This document shows positions 25,684 to 34,480 of a stretch of 64,000 nt of DNA, piece after piece; position 1 is the stretch's first letter, and every line of letters begins with the position of its first letter. The stretch comes from Gordonia tangerina (GTDB lineage Bacteria > Actinomycetota > Actinomycetes > Mycobacteriales > Mycobacteriaceae). The notes under the pieces are model-generated. The model saw only the letters and a program-made list of their open reading frames with translations. It was not told where the DNA came from and searched no databases. The stretch covers positions 620,001-684,000 of the forward strand of contig NZ_JAKGCU010000001.1 of NCBI RefSeq assembly GCF_021556435.1, in the 5' to 3' direction. The position numbers and the translations under genes are program-made.

Positions 25684-26403
25684 ATGTCGACTCTGCTCGG
25701 GCGCGATGAGTTCCGCGCCGCTCTCGAAGACGCCATCAAGGGCCGCGAGGCGAAGAACGCCTCGTTCAGCAAGGCCTGGGCCGAGGGCAAACTCGAGAAG
25801 AAGCACTTCGCGCGGTGGGCGGAGAACCACTTCCACTACGTTGGTCCGTTTGCCGACTACTTGGCCAACATCTACGCCAACACCCCCGACGAGTTCACCG
25901 ATGCCAAGGATTTCACCTTGCAGAACATGTACGAGGAAGAGCTCGCCGACATCCGGCACACCGATCTGCTCATCAAATTCGGTGAGGCCTGTGGCACCAC
26001 CAAGGAGCGGATCGAGAACCCCGACAACATGAATGCGATCACCCGCGGTCTGCAGTCGTGGTGCTACGCAGTGTCGCAGCGCGAACACTTCGTGGTCGCG
26101 ACCGCCGCGCTGGTGGTGGGACTGGAGTCGCAGGTGCCCAGCATCTACAAGAAGCAGATCATCCCGCTGCGTGAGGTGTACGGCTTCACCGAGGACGAGA
26201 TCGAGTTCTTCGATCTGCACATCACCTCCGATGTGGTGCACGGCGAGCGTGGCTACCAGATCGTGCTCGACTGCGCCGATACGCCGGCGCTGCAGCAGCG
26301 TTGCCTGAAGCTGGTGCAGTGGGGTGCGGAGATGCGGTTCTCCTACACCAAGGGTCTCTACGACACCTATGTCGCCGACGACCTGGAGTTGGCCACAGTG
26401 TGA
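25684..26403 (+). CDS. Haem-oxygenase-like diiron oxidase (PqqC/TenA-fold, HDO family)
   Basis: 239 residues, all-helical. The full ligand set of haem-oxygenase-like diiron oxidases is visible: Glu85 in YEEELADIRH with His92 seven residues on, Glu148 in VVGLESQ, and His179, Asp183, His186 in DLHITSDVVHGE. The E-x6-H ... E ... H-x3-D-x2-H spacing is that of characterised diiron members such as CADD; TenA thiaminases and PqqC lack the whole set. Family members oxidise amines, amino acids or fatty acids with O2 (N-oxygenation, C-C cleavage). ATG 25684 has GAAGGGA upstream. The next genes encode a Rieske protein and its reductase, a likely electron supply. Confidence 0.82.
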   Translation: MSTLLGRDEFRAALEDAIKGREAKNASFSKAWAEGKLEKKHFARWAENHFHYVGPFADYLANIYANTPDEFTDAKDFTLQNMYEEELADIRHTDLLIKFGEACGTTKERIENPDNMNAITRGLQSWCYAVSQREHFVVATAALVVGLESQVPSIYKKQIIPLREVYGFTEDEIEFFDLHITSDVVHGERGYQIVLDCADTPALQQRCLKLVQWGAEMRFSYTKGLYDTYVADDLELATV

Positions 26404-26474
26404 CCCGGTCATCCGTGGGAGACGTCGCCTGCGGTGTCTCCCACGGGTACTGCGATTCGACGAAAGTGAGTGAC

Positions 26475-26849
26475 ATGGCCAGCGAACCCATTGCGCCGTC
26501 CGGCGGCGACACGTGGCGGCCGGCGGCCACCATCAAGGAACTGGGTCGGCGACGCAAACTCCGCGTCGAGATCGACGACACCGCGATCGCCCTCTTCGCT
26601 GCCGGCGATCGCATCTACGCCTTCGCCGATCTGTGTGTGCACCAGGACCGTTCGCTGGTCAAGGGCACCATCCTGCACGGCCGGGTGATCTGTCCCGGCC
26701 ACCAATGGCAATTCGACCTGGAGACCGGTTACGAAGCCGACCAGGATCTCTGCCAACCAACCTACGACGTACGTCTCGACGGCGACACCATCTATGTGAA
26801 CCTGGCTGCGCGCGCTGCGGCCGCCGGCGACCAGAGGAAGATCTCATGA
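26475..26849 (+). CDS. Rieske [2Fe-2S] ferredoxin
   Basis: 124 residues, single-domain Rieske protein. Cluster ligands are in CVHQ and CPGHQ (Cys-X-His ... Cys-X2-His), 17 residues apart, and the fold otherwise matches dioxygenase ferredoxins (WRPAATIKELGRRRKLRVEI, GQ-like IYAFADLC). Stop overlaps the next start by 4 bases (ATGA), a tight translational coupling to the ferredoxin reductase. It likely carries electrons from that reductase to the diiron oxidase just upstream, since no Rieske oxygenase alpha subunit is present in the window. Confidence 0.88.
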   Translation: MASEPIAPSGGDTWRPAATIKELGRRRKLRVEIDDTAIALFAAGDRIYAFADLCVHQDRSLVKGTILHGRVICPGHQWQFDLETGYEADQDLCQPTYDVRLDGDTIYVNLAARAAAAGDQRKIS

Positions 26850-28069
26850 CGATTCAGAGTGTGACCGTCGTCGGCGGCGGACAGGTGGCCGCGGTTCTCG
26901 CCCGCACCCTGCGCCGACGCGGGTTCGACGGTTCGATCACCATTCTCGGTGACGAGCGACATCTGCCGTATCAGCGACCGCCGCTGTCCAAGGAATTCCT
27001 CGCCGGCGACGGCGCACTCGAACCGCTGGCACTGCTGGCGCCGAAGTGGCTGGCGAACAACGACATCGACATCCGCACCAGCGCACGGGTCACGAGTCTC
27101 GACGCCGGCGGGCGGACGCTGACTCTCGCCGATGGTTCGTCGATGAGTGCCGATGCCATCGTGCTGGCCACCGGTGGCCGACCCCGGCGGCTCGCCGGGA
27201 TCGCCGACTCGCCACACATCCATCATCTGCGCACCGTCGACGACGCGGAGCGCCTGCGTACAACACTGGGGGCCGGCAGTCGGATCGCGGTTGTCGGAGG
27301 TGGCTTCATCGGCCTCGAGATCGCGGCCACCGCCACCGGTCTCGGAGCACAGGTGACCGTTGTCGAACAGGAGCAGACCATCCTGGAGCGACGCCTCGGC
27401 CCGCAGATGGCGCGCTACTGTGCCGGACTCCACCGCAGCAACGGTGTGCGATTCCACTGTGGCGTGGGTGTCTCCGACGTCGATGCCGGAGCGGACGGGG
27501 TGCGCCTGACGTTGACCGACGGCACCGTGCTCGACGTCGACGACGTGATCGTCGGTGTTGGGATCGAACCGAATGTCGAACTCGCCGCCGAGGCGGGCCT
27601 GGCCGTGGGCAACGGCATCCTGGTCGACGCGGTCGGCCGCACCGATGCGCCGGGTGTCTATGCGGCCGGCGATGTGGCGGCCCGCTTCTCCGATGCCGCC
27701 GGCCGGCACGTGCGAGTCGAACATTTCGACAACGCCAACCGGCAGGCCGCCGCGGTGGCCCGAGCCATCCTGGGCGACCCGGTTGTCGAGGACGGACCGC
27801 ACTGGTTGTGGTCGGATCAGTACGACCGCAACCTGCAGTTCGCCGGCAACACCGCCACCGCCGACGACGTGGTGGTGCGCGGCGACATGGCCGACCACGA
27901 GTTCACCGCGTTCTACCTCACCGGCGGGCAACTCAGTGGCGCGTTCGCCGTCGACCGCGGTGAGGACATCATGGCCGCGCGGGAACTCATCGGCCGCAGC
28001 GTCGATGCCACCGCGCTGACCGACGAGGACGTCGAGCTCTGGGAACTGGGCGAGGAGATGGTGAGCTGA
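26846..28069 (+). CDS. FAD-dependent ferredoxin reductase (BphA4/rubredoxin-reductase type)
   Basis: 407 residues. Two dinucleotide folds: VVGGGQVAAVLARTLRRRG (FAD) and AVVGGGFIGLEIAATATGLGAQVTVVE (NAD(P)H), with YAAGDVAARF as the third FAD contact. It has the RPPLSKEFL motif typical of the Rieske-oxygenase reductase branch and a C-terminal domain with LWSDQYDRNLQFAGN. Expected role: NADH to FAD to Rieske protein. It is translationally coupled to the Rieske gene and one base ahead of the aldehyde dehydrogenase start, so all are one operon. Confidence 0.9.
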   Translation: MTIQSVTVVGGGQVAAVLARTLRRRGFDGSITILGDERHLPYQRPPLSKEFLAGDGALEPLALLAPKWLANNDIDIRTSARVTSLDAGGRTLTLADGSSMSADAIVLATGGRPRRLAGIADSPHIHHLRTVDDAERLRTTLGAGSRIAVVGGGFIGLEIAATATGLGAQVTVVEQEQTILERRLGPQMARYCAGLHRSNGVRFHCGVGVSDVDAGADGVRLTLTDGTVLDVDDVIVGVGIEPNVELAAEAGLAVGNGILVDAVGRTDAPGVYAAGDVAARFSDAAGRHVRVEHFDNANRQAAAVARAILGDPVVEDGPHWLWSDQYDRNLQFAGNTATADDVVVRGDMADHEFTAFYLTGGQLSGAFAVDRGEDIMAARELIGRSVDATALTDEDVELWELGEEMVS

Positions 28070-28070
28070 C

Positions 28071-29528
28071 ATGACGAACATCGAGATCACGACCGGATCG
28101 AATCTGGTTGACGGCCAATGGGTGCCGTCTGCTTCGGGCCACACGTTCCGCAGCGTCGACCCCGCCCACCCGACGGAAGTGCTGGGCGTCTTTCCGGACT
28201 CGACCGCACAGGACGTGGCGGCCGCGGTCGACGCCCTGGAGAAGGCCGCACCCGAGTGGGCCGGGACGCCGCCGGAACGACGCGCCCGCATCCTCGAACG
28301 CGCTGCGGATGCCCTCGAGGCCCGAGCCGACCAGTTGATCACCGAACTGATTCGTGAGGAAGGCAAATCGCGGGCCGAAGCGACCACCGAGGTCGGCCGA
28401 ACACCGATGAACATGCGCTTCTACGCCGCCGAGGCGTTGCGATCGGGTGGCGCGACTTATCCCGCGGCGGGACAGACGATGGTGTACACCGTGCGTGAAC
28501 CCGTCGGCATCGTCGGCGCCATCACTCCGTGGAACTTTCCGCTCAACATCCCGTCCCGCAAGCTGGGGCCGGCACTCGCGGCCGGAAATGTGGTGCTGTT
28601 CAAGCCATCCGAGGTCACCCCGCTGATGGGGCAGCGGCTGGTGGAGGCGCTGATCGCCGGCGGATTGCCGCCGACGGCGATCGCGCTGATCCAGGGTGGC
28701 GGTGGCGCCGGAGCGGCCGTCGCCACCGACGACCGGGTGACCGCGGTGACCTTCACCGGCTCCACGGACGTGGGCGCGGCGATTCATGCCGGCGTCGGAC
28801 CGCAACGCCGGGTACAGCTGGAGATGGGTGGCAAGAACCCGACCGTGGTGCTCGGCGACGCCGACCTCGACTTCGCCGCAACCGCCATCGTGAAGGGTGC
28901 CTTCGGCCTGTCCGGGCAGGCGTGCACCGGAACGAGCCGGGTGGTGGTGGTCGACGAGATCCACGACGCCCTGGTGGAAGCGGTGGTGGCGAAGGCCTCG
29001 GCGCTACGCCTCGGACCCGGCATCGACGACGACGTCACGATGGGTCCACTGGCCAGTGCGGCGCAGCTGGCCAAATACCGCGAGTACGTGTCGATCGGTG
29101 TCGCCGAAGGCGCACTGCGACACGATGTCGACGTCCCGGTCCCGGAGTCCGACGGCTACTTCGCCGCCCCCGTGGTGTTCACCGACACGACCCCGGACAT
29201 GCGGATCGTGCGCGAGGAGATCTTCGGGCCCGTCCTCGCCTTCCAGCGGGCGCGGGACGTCGACGACGCCCTGCGCATCGCCAACGACACCCGCTTCGGC
29301 ATGAGTGCCGCGGTCATCACTGCCGACCTCGGCCGGGCGATGGCGTTCGCCGCGGCGTCGAAAACCGGACTGGTCAAGGTGAACCAACCGACCACCGGGA
29401 TGGCGATGAACGCCCCGTTCGGCGGCTACAAGGCGTCGAGCACGCAGACCTTCAAAGAGCAGGCCGGATCTTCGATGATGCAGTTCTATCAGGCCGAGAA
29501 GACCATCTACCTGACCCCGGCCGGCTGA
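28071..29528 (+). CDS. NAD(P)-dependent aldehyde dehydrogenase
   Basis: 485 residues. Catalytic Cys lies in SGQACTGTSR, general base Glu in LEMGGKNPTVV, cofactor motif FTGSTDVGAAI, and TPWNFPLNIPSRKLGPAL near residue 150. The C-terminal FGGYKASSTQTFKEQAGSSMMQFY resembles ketoglutarate-semialdehyde-type dehydrogenases more than general ones. It starts one base after the reductase stop. Likely oxidises the aldehyde product formed in this pathway; the substrate is inferred, not shown. Confidence 0.88.
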   Translation: MTNIEITTGSNLVDGQWVPSASGHTFRSVDPAHPTEVLGVFPDSTAQDVAAAVDALEKAAPEWAGTPPERRARILERAADALEARADQLITELIREEGKSRAEATTEVGRTPMNMRFYAAEALRSGGATYPAAGQTMVYTVREPVGIVGAITPWNFPLNIPSRKLGPALAAGNVVLFKPSEVTPLMGQRLVEALIAGGLPPTAIALIQGGGGAGAAVATDDRVTAVTFTGSTDVGAAIHAGVGPQRRVQLEMGGKNPTVVLGDADLDFAATAIVKGAFGLSGQACTGTSRVVVVDEIHDALVEAVVAKASALRLGPGIDDDVTMGPLASAAQLAKYREYVSIGVAEGALRHDVDVPVPESDGYFAAPVVFTDTTPDMRIVREEIFGPVLAFQRARDVDDALRIANDTRFGMSAAVITADLGRAMAFAAASKTGLVKVNQPTTGMAMNAPFGGYKASSTQTFKEQAGSSMMQFYQAEKTIYLTPAG

Positions 29529-29556
29529 CGCCGACGGCACGACACGGAGTATCACC

Positions 29557-29913
29557 ATGGATTTCAGAAGAGTCGCCCGATCGGGTCAGGTGCCCGAGGG
29601 AATCGTCCGCCGGTTCTACGCCGACGACTACGAGTTCGCCATCTCACGCCTCGACGGCACGGCGTATGCCACCTCGAACTACTGCTCGCATCTGGATTGC
29701 CTGCTCTCGTCGGGCAAACTGGTGCAGGACGGCATCGGGTGCTCCTGCCACGGCAGTGCTTTCGATCTGGCGACGGGTGAGCCGATCTGCCCGCCGGCGA
29801 CCGAGCCCATCAAGACCTACCCGTGCGAGGAACGCGACGGCGAGATCTTTGTCGGTATCGACCCCGCCGAACCGCCGGAGGGACCGCGACGTCGCAAGGC
29901 CCGGCAGGCATGA
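29557..29913 (+). CDS. Second Rieske [2Fe-2S] protein
   Basis: 118 residues. Cluster motif CSHLDC ... CSCHGSAFD (Cys-X-His, Cys-X2-His), with extra cysteines at CSHLDC and CSCH not present in the first copy. N-terminal MDFRRVARSGQVPEG and the acidic end EPPEGPRRRKARQA. It is only distantly similar to the ferredoxin at 26475, so the two are unlikely to be a recent duplication. It overlaps the gamma-glutamyltransferase start by 4 bases. Two Rieske proteins with a single reductase suggests two electron-consuming steps or a relay. Confidence 0.85.
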   Translation: MDFRRVARSGQVPEGIVRRFYADDYEFAISRLDGTAYATSNYCSHLDCLLSSGKLVQDGIGCSCHGSAFDLATGEPICPPATEPIKTYPCEERDGEIFVGIDPAEPPEGPRRRKARQA

Positions 29914-31511
29914 TCGCCGGGCAGGGCAGACCGCCGACCATCGCGACGCGCGGCATGGTGGCCACCAGCCATCCGCTCGCCAGCGCGGCCGGGTTGGAGG
30001 TGCTGGCCTCGGGCGGTAATGCCGTCGACGCGGCCCTCGCCGCGGCGGCGACCACCTGGCTGACCCTGCCGGGGCAATGCGGCATCGGTGGTGACGCGTT
30101 CGCCGTGGTGCGCGAACCCGACGGCCGGGTGTGGACGGTCAACGGCAGCGGCTACGGACCCGACGGCGGCACTCCGGAGTTCTATCGCGCGCAGGGTCTC
30201 GAGGCCATCCCGCTCGACGGTGCGCTGGCTGTGACCGTGCCGGGTGCGCCGGCTGCCCTGGCCGCCCTGCATGCGGGTGGGGCGTCGCGGCCGCTGTCGG
30301 AGTTGTGGGCGGGGCCGGCTCGGATGGCCGAGCGGGGCATCCCGTGTTCGGCGAAGACCCGCGATGATGTCGCCGACGCGATCGACGCCATCGGTGCCGA
30401 TCCGCTGACCCGTGCGGTGTTCACCGACGACGGGCGGGTACCGATCGTCGGGCAGCGGCGTCCGCAACCCGAGTTGGCCCAGACGATCCGCATGCTGGCC
30501 GACGATCCCCACGCGATGTACACCGGTGAGCTGGCGCAGCGCTGCGTCGACGCCCTGGTCGCTGCGGGCGCCCCGTTCTCCGGCGACGAGTGGTGCGCCG
30601 GTGGGGATGTCGAGCCCGAGGATGCGATCACCCTGCGCTACGCGGGAACCGTCATTCATCAGACGCCGTCGCCGTCGGCGGGGTGGATGGTGTTGCACCA
30701 GGCCGCGTTGCTCGGCGACGACCTCGGTATGGTGCCGTGGCTCAGTGTCGAGGCGGTCGACCGGATGGTGCATGCCGCGCGGGTCGCATTCGAAGACCGA
30801 TTCGCTCTGTGCGGCAGTGACAACGGCGGTATCGCGCAGATCCTTGACCCGGCCCGCCTGGCCGAGCAACGGATGCAGCTCGCCGACGACCCGGTCACCG
30901 AGCGCGAGTTCGCAGTGACCGGCGGCGACACCACCTCACTGGTCGTGGTGGACGACGAGGGACGGTCGGTGAGCTTCATTCATTCACTTGCGTTCACCTT
31001 CGGGGCGAAATTCAGTGTGCCCGGCACCGGCATCGTGCTGAACAACCGGCTCGGTCGAGGGGCCTATCTCATCGACGGACACCCCAACGAAGTGGCCCCG
31101 CGGCGCAAACCGCTGCACACGCTCAACGCCTGGGTGGCCACCGACGACGACGGCGGCCTGGTGTCGGTGGGCAACACCCCCGGCGGCGACGGGCAGGTGC
31201 AGTGGAATATGCAGGTGCTCTCGCATCTGCTCGACCACGGTCTCGACCCGCAGGAAGCGGTGGCGGCGCCGCGGTTCACGGTGTTCCCCGGCTCGGATGC
31301 GAACGTCGTCGGGGCGCGGCCGCGGCTGCGTGTCGAGGACACGATGCCCGAAAGCACACGCGTGGCGCTGGCCGAGCGCGGTCACGACGTGCGGGTGCAT
31401 CCGGCCGGGTCCATCGGCGGCAGTGCCCAGGTGATCACGGTCGACCCCGGCGGGTCCCTGCTCGGCGGCAGTGACCCTCGACAGGAAGGTGTGGCTCTTG
31501 GTCTCGAATGA
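29910..31511 (+). CDS. Gamma-glutamyltransferase family Ntn-hydrolase, cytoplasmic
   Basis: 533 residues, GGT fold. MVATSHPLASAAGLEVLASGGNAVDAALAAAA and GQCGIGGDAF are conserved; the self-cleavage site is TGGDTTSLVVVDDEG with the nucleophile Thr first of the TTS pair (TTH in E. coli GGT). The late GNTPGGDGQVQWNMQ is also typical. There is no signal peptide (starts MIAGQGRPPTIATRGMV), so unlike secreted GGT it should act inside the cell on a gamma-glutamyl intermediate. Glutathione is generally absent from this group of bacteria, which makes a pathway-specific amide hydrolysis more likely. Confidence 0.85.
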   Translation: MIAGQGRPPTIATRGMVATSHPLASAAGLEVLASGGNAVDAALAAAATTWLTLPGQCGIGGDAFAVVREPDGRVWTVNGSGYGPDGGTPEFYRAQGLEAIPLDGALAVTVPGAPAALAALHAGGASRPLSELWAGPARMAERGIPCSAKTRDDVADAIDAIGADPLTRAVFTDDGRVPIVGQRRPQPELAQTIRMLADDPHAMYTGELAQRCVDALVAAGAPFSGDEWCAGGDVEPEDAITLRYAGTVIHQTPSPSAGWMVLHQAALLGDDLGMVPWLSVEAVDRMVHAARVAFEDRFALCGSDNGGIAQILDPARLAEQRMQLADDPVTEREFAVTGGDTTSLVVVDDEGRSVSFIHSLAFTFGAKFSVPGTGIVLNNRLGRGAYLIDGHPNEVAPRRKPLHTLNAWVATDDDGGLVSVGNTPGGDGQVQWNMQVLSHLLDHGLDPQEAVAAPRFTVFPGSDANVVGARPRLRVEDTMPESTRVALAERGHDVRVHPAGSIGGSAQVITVDPGGSLLGGSDPRQEGVALGLE

Positions 31512-31935
31512 GACTGTCGCGGTCCCGGTTCCACGCGGAAACTACATCCCGGCGACCCGCTCGGGAAACACGATCCGCACCGCCGGGATGACCCCGCGCC
31601 GCTCTGGTGAACTCGTCGTGGTGGGCCGCGTCGGTGACCGGGTGGACCTGGACCGGGCACGGGAGGCGGCCGCGCTCGCGGTCACCAATGCGCTCGCCGC
31701 GGCGAGCGCCATGCTCGAGCCACACGAACACCTCCGTTGCGCGGAGATGACCGTCTACATCTCCTGTGCCGCAGACTTCACCCGCCTGTCGGCGGTCGCC
31801 GACGGGGCCTCAGATGTGCTGGCCGCGCATCCAGATCGGCCGGGCCTCCCGGCGCGCAGCGCCGTCGGGGTGTACGCCTTGCCCGACGCTGCTCCGGTCG
31901 AGGTCGCGCTGATCGCCGAGGCGGTCACCCGATGA
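31498..31935 (+). CDS. RidA/YjgF/Rid-family protein
   Basis: 145 residues. TTG 31498 chosen for AGGAAGG 8 bases upstream; the frame opens at 31471. The Rid trimer core is visible: GNYIPATRSGNTIRTAGMTPRRSGELVVVGRVGD, CAEMTVYISCAADFTRLSAVADGASDVLAAH, SAVGVYALPDAAPVEVALIAEAV. The catalytic Arg of RidA (in R-SAVG) is present. Rid proteins hydrolyse reactive imines or enamines such as 2-aminoacrylate made by amine or amino-acid oxidation. It overlaps the GGT end by 14 bases and the next gene by 4. Confidence 0.8.
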   Translation: MVSNETVAVPVPRGNYIPATRSGNTIRTAGMTPRRSGELVVVGRVGDRVDLDRAREAAALAVTNALAAASAMLEPHEHLRCAEMTVYISCAADFTRLSAVADGASDVLAAHPDRPGLPARSAVGVYALPDAAPVEVALIAEAVTR

Positions 31936-32630
31936 CGACGACCACCGTGAGCGCGACGGAGTCGGTGAGGCGCCGCGACGACGCGTCGCTGCACCTGGGG
32001 CTGATGGTGGCGCTGACCTTCGTGACCGGCATCGTCGACGCCGGCGGTTATCTCGGGCTCGACAAGGTGTTCGTCGGCAACATGACCGGCAACGTCGTGA
32101 TTCTCGGCATGGGTGCCGCCGGTGCCGACGGCCTGCCCGTGTTAGGGCCCGTCCTGGCCCTGGTCGCGTTCGTCGTCGGTGCCGGCCTGGGCGGACTCGT
32201 GTTGCGCGGGCATGGGAGCGGATGGAGCACTCGGGTCACCGTGATGCTGTTGGCGTCGTATGCGATGGTCGCGGCCAGTGCGGGTGTCGTCGGTGTCGTA
32301 ACGCTGACCGAGACAACGCAGATCACCGCGGCGGTGTTGACCGCGGCCGCGATGGGTGTGCAGGCCGCGGTGGCGCGCAAGGTGGGGGTGGCCGAGATGA
32401 CCACCGTCGTCGTCACGTCGACGATCACCGTATGGGCCATCGAATTCTGGTCGCGACCGAGCTGGCGCACGTTGGCGAACCGGCGTTTGCTGGCGATCGG
32501 CGCCATCTTCCTCGGTGCTCTGGTCGGGGCGTTCCTGCTGACGATCGGGCCGCTGTGGCCGGTCTTCGTCGTCGCCGCCGCCGTGGGGGTGAGTGCCACC
32601 GTCGTCGGGCATGTCCGATCGCAGCACTGA
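31932..32630 (+). CDS. DUF1275 (YoaK-like) membrane protein
   Basis: 232 residues, about six membrane helices: LHLGLMVALTFVTGIVDAGGYLGL, GKVFVGNMTGNVV-type motif (DKVFVGNMTGNVVILG), and a run of hydrophobic segments to the end. DUF1275 proteins are widespread inner-membrane proteins of uncertain function. ATGA overlap with RidA puts it in the operon as its last gene. It could carry substrate or product, without evidence. Confidence 0.8.
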   Translation: MTTTTVSATESVRRRDDASLHLGLMVALTFVTGIVDAGGYLGLDKVFVGNMTGNVVILGMGAAGADGLPVLGPVLALVAFVVGAGLGGLVLRGHGSGWSTRVTVMLLASYAMVAASAGVVGVVTLTETTQITAAVLTAAAMGVQAAVARKVGVAEMTTVVVTSTITVWAIEFWSRPSWRTLANRRLLAIGAIFLGALVGAFLLTIGPLWPVFVVAAAVGVSATVVGHVRSQH

Positions 32631-32684
32631 TCGGTCAGGAATCGAGAAGCCGAGGTGCCCTCGGGCCGCCTAGCGTCATCGTCT

Positions 32685-33308
32685 ATGACATCCATCGACG
32701 CACTCACCCTCGACGTTCCCGACACTGCCGCTGCGAAGGCGTTCTACGACAGCGCCTTCGGCATCGGCGACCGCCTCCGGTTCCGCACCTCCGACAGTCC
32801 TTCCAGCGGCTTCCGCGGCTATGTGCTGTCGCTGGTGGTGCCCGTTCCTGCCGTGGTCGACTCCCTCATCGAACCCGCCCTCGCCGCCGGCGCCACCGCG
32901 ATCAAACCCGCCAAGAAGTCGTTCTGGGGCTACGGCGGTGTGGTGGCCGCACCCGACGGGGCGTTGTGGAAGGTCGCCTCCTCGAGCAAGAAGGAGACCG
33001 GCGCGCCCGCGCGGCAGATCGATGACATCGTGCTGCTCATCGGCGCGACCGACGTCGCCGCGAGCAAGAAGTTCTATGTCGACCACGGGCTGACCGTTGC
33101 GAAGAGCTTCGGCCGCAAGTATGTCGAGTTCGCCGGCGGTGCCGACGCCATCACCCTCGCCCTCTACGGACGCAAGGCAGCCGCAAAGGACGCCGGTGTC
33201 GATCCCGCCGGTAGTGGCGCCCACCGTCTCGAGATCACCAGTGATGCAGGCGCGTTCACCGATCCTGATGGTTTCGTCTGGCAGGTGCACGCCGACGTGG
33301 CGGGCTGA
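32685..33308 (+). CDS. VOC (glyoxalase/bleomycin-resistance fold) protein
   Basis: 207 residues from ATG 32685. Two VOC repeats: LTLDVPDTAAAKAFYDSAFGIGDRLRF and IDDIVLLIGATDVAASKKFYVDHGLTVAK, with metal/ligand-side KYVEFAGGADAITLALYG and DPDGFVWQVHADV. VOC proteins bind divalent metals and act as dioxygenases, isomerases or drug-binding proteins. No further assignment is possible. Good GC codon use; separate transcription unit from the operon before it is likely. Confidence 0.8.
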   Translation: MTSIDALTLDVPDTAAAKAFYDSAFGIGDRLRFRTSDSPSSGFRGYVLSLVVPVPAVVDSLIEPALAAGATAIKPAKKSFWGYGGVVAAPDGALWKVASSSKKETGAPARQIDDIVLLIGATDVAASKKFYVDHGLTVAKSFGRKYVEFAGGADAITLALYGRKAAAKDAGVDPAGSGAHRLEITSDAGAFTDPDGFVWQVHADVAG

Positions 33309-33391
33309 CACATCGATCAGCCCGGCCGCCGACTCTTCTACCGGTGTGGGCCGTCGGCGTAACCTGGGAGCGAGCAGCCCAGGAGCAGCAC

Positions 33392-33754
33392 ATGGCACTT
33401 CCCGATCTCTATCGCCGCTGGATCGACCAGCTGTGGAACGGCCCGACCGGCGCCGACGACCTCGCCGAGATCGCCCACGGCCTGGTGTCCGCAGGCTTCG
33501 TCGGGCACTGGCCCGGCCACGATGTGCACGGCCCGACCGAACTCGCCGCGGTCGTCGCCGAGACCAAAGAGATGTTCACCGCGATCGAGTTCACCATCGA
33601 GGTGCCCCCGGTGACCGACGGCGTGTACGTCGCCGCCCGATGGATCGGGGCGGGGATGCGCGACGGTCAGCGACACCGCTTCCTGGGCAACGACATCCTG
33701 CGTGCACGTGACCGCCGGTTCGTCGAGTACTGGGTGGCGACGGTGCAGGGATAG
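33392..33754 (+). CDS. SnoaL-like NTF2-fold protein
   Basis: 120 residues, ATG 33392 behind CCAGGAGCAGC. YRRWIDQLWNGPTGADDLAEIAHGLVSAGFVGHWPGHDVHGPTELAAVV and FVEYWVATVQG are typical of SnoaL/NTF2-fold proteins, which are small cone-shaped ligand binders or isomerases. No catalytic assignment. The gene stands alone between the VOC and secreted-protein genes. Confidence 0.7.
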   Translation: MALPDLYRRWIDQLWNGPTGADDLAEIAHGLVSAGFVGHWPGHDVHGPTELAAVVAETKEMFTAIEFTIEVPPVTDGVYVAARWIGAGMRDGQRHRFLGNDILRARDRRFVEYWVATVQG

Positions 33755-33773
33755 CCCGGGTACGGCGGCAACT

Positions 33774-33787
33774 GGGTCGATCGACCC
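33774..33787. promoter_or_regulatory. Perfect palindrome GGGTCGATCGACCC
   Basis: 14-base palindrome in the 115-base gap ahead of the secreted protein gene at 33870. Possible operator or cation-protein site; no further support. Confidence 0.3.
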
Positions 33788-33869
33788 GATTCTCGCGAAA
33801 ACGCTCCGCGACCTGATTGGCACCACTACGGTGCGGCTTCAGGGGGAAACACCTGACCCAGGAGTCACG

Positions 33870-34412
33870 ATGCGTCGCAATGTCCTCGTCTGTAACGTCC
33901 TCGTGCGCAGTGCACTCACGGTGGTGGCCGTGTTCACCCTTGCCTTCTCAGGCACCGCCGTCGCCCACGCTCAACCACTCCGACCAGGCACGACGCCAGT
34001 GGTGGGCCTGGCCGACGGCGTCGGCTACTCCATCGACGTGAGCGGTCGAACCATCAGCTACACAGTCACCGACGTGCCGCGCATCAGCCGACTGGTCCCG
34101 GGCTTCTGTACCTCGGCGGTGATCGACGCGGTCAAGGCGGCGCCGATCATCGGTCCCGACATCATCGCCCTGGTGCAGGGGCAATCGGTCAACGTGGTCG
34201 CCCTGCTGGAAGCGCTACGCGATGCCGACGCGATCACCGCCACCCACCTGGCGCGGCTTGCCAATCGCGACGGCGTCGTCACCGGCACCTTCGAGGACAT
34301 CCCCGACGGACTCTATGCCGTGATGAGCGTCTGCAACCTGGACCCGGACCTCTACGGCCTGACCGGTGCATTCGTGCTGGGTGACGGCCTGGATTACGGG
34401 TCATCGGCCTAG
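33870..34412 (+). CDS. Secreted hypothetical protein with signal peptide
   Basis: 180 residues. N-terminal NVLVCNVLVRSALTVVAVFT LAFSGTAVAHAQP: a basic start, a hydrophobic core and AHA-QP cleavage near residue 35, so Sec export. The mature part has two Cys (FCTSAVIDAVKAA and VCNLDPDL), possibly one disulphide, and resembles small secreted proteins of mycolic actinomycetes. Function not recognised. Start ATG 33870 with CCAGGAG upstream. Confidence 0.75.
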   Translation: MRRNVLVCNVLVRSALTVVAVFTLAFSGTAVAHAQPLRPGTTPVVGLADGVGYSIDVSGRTISYTVTDVPRISRLVPGFCTSAVIDAVKAAPIIGPDIIALVQGQSVNVVALLEALRDADAITATHLARLANRDGVVTGTFEDIPDGLYAVMSVCNLDPDLYGLTGAFVLGDGLDYGSSA

Positions 34413-34480
34413 TGCTCCGCGTCGGTGACACCACCTGTTGCCGGGATGTCGCGACGTAGACTCGCCGACGTGGGCAGATC

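Noticed and set aside
26792..28414. 540-aa open frame antisense to the ferredoxin reductase
   Set aside because: Same antisense artefact; no domain or ribosome site, and the plus-strand genes are well supported.
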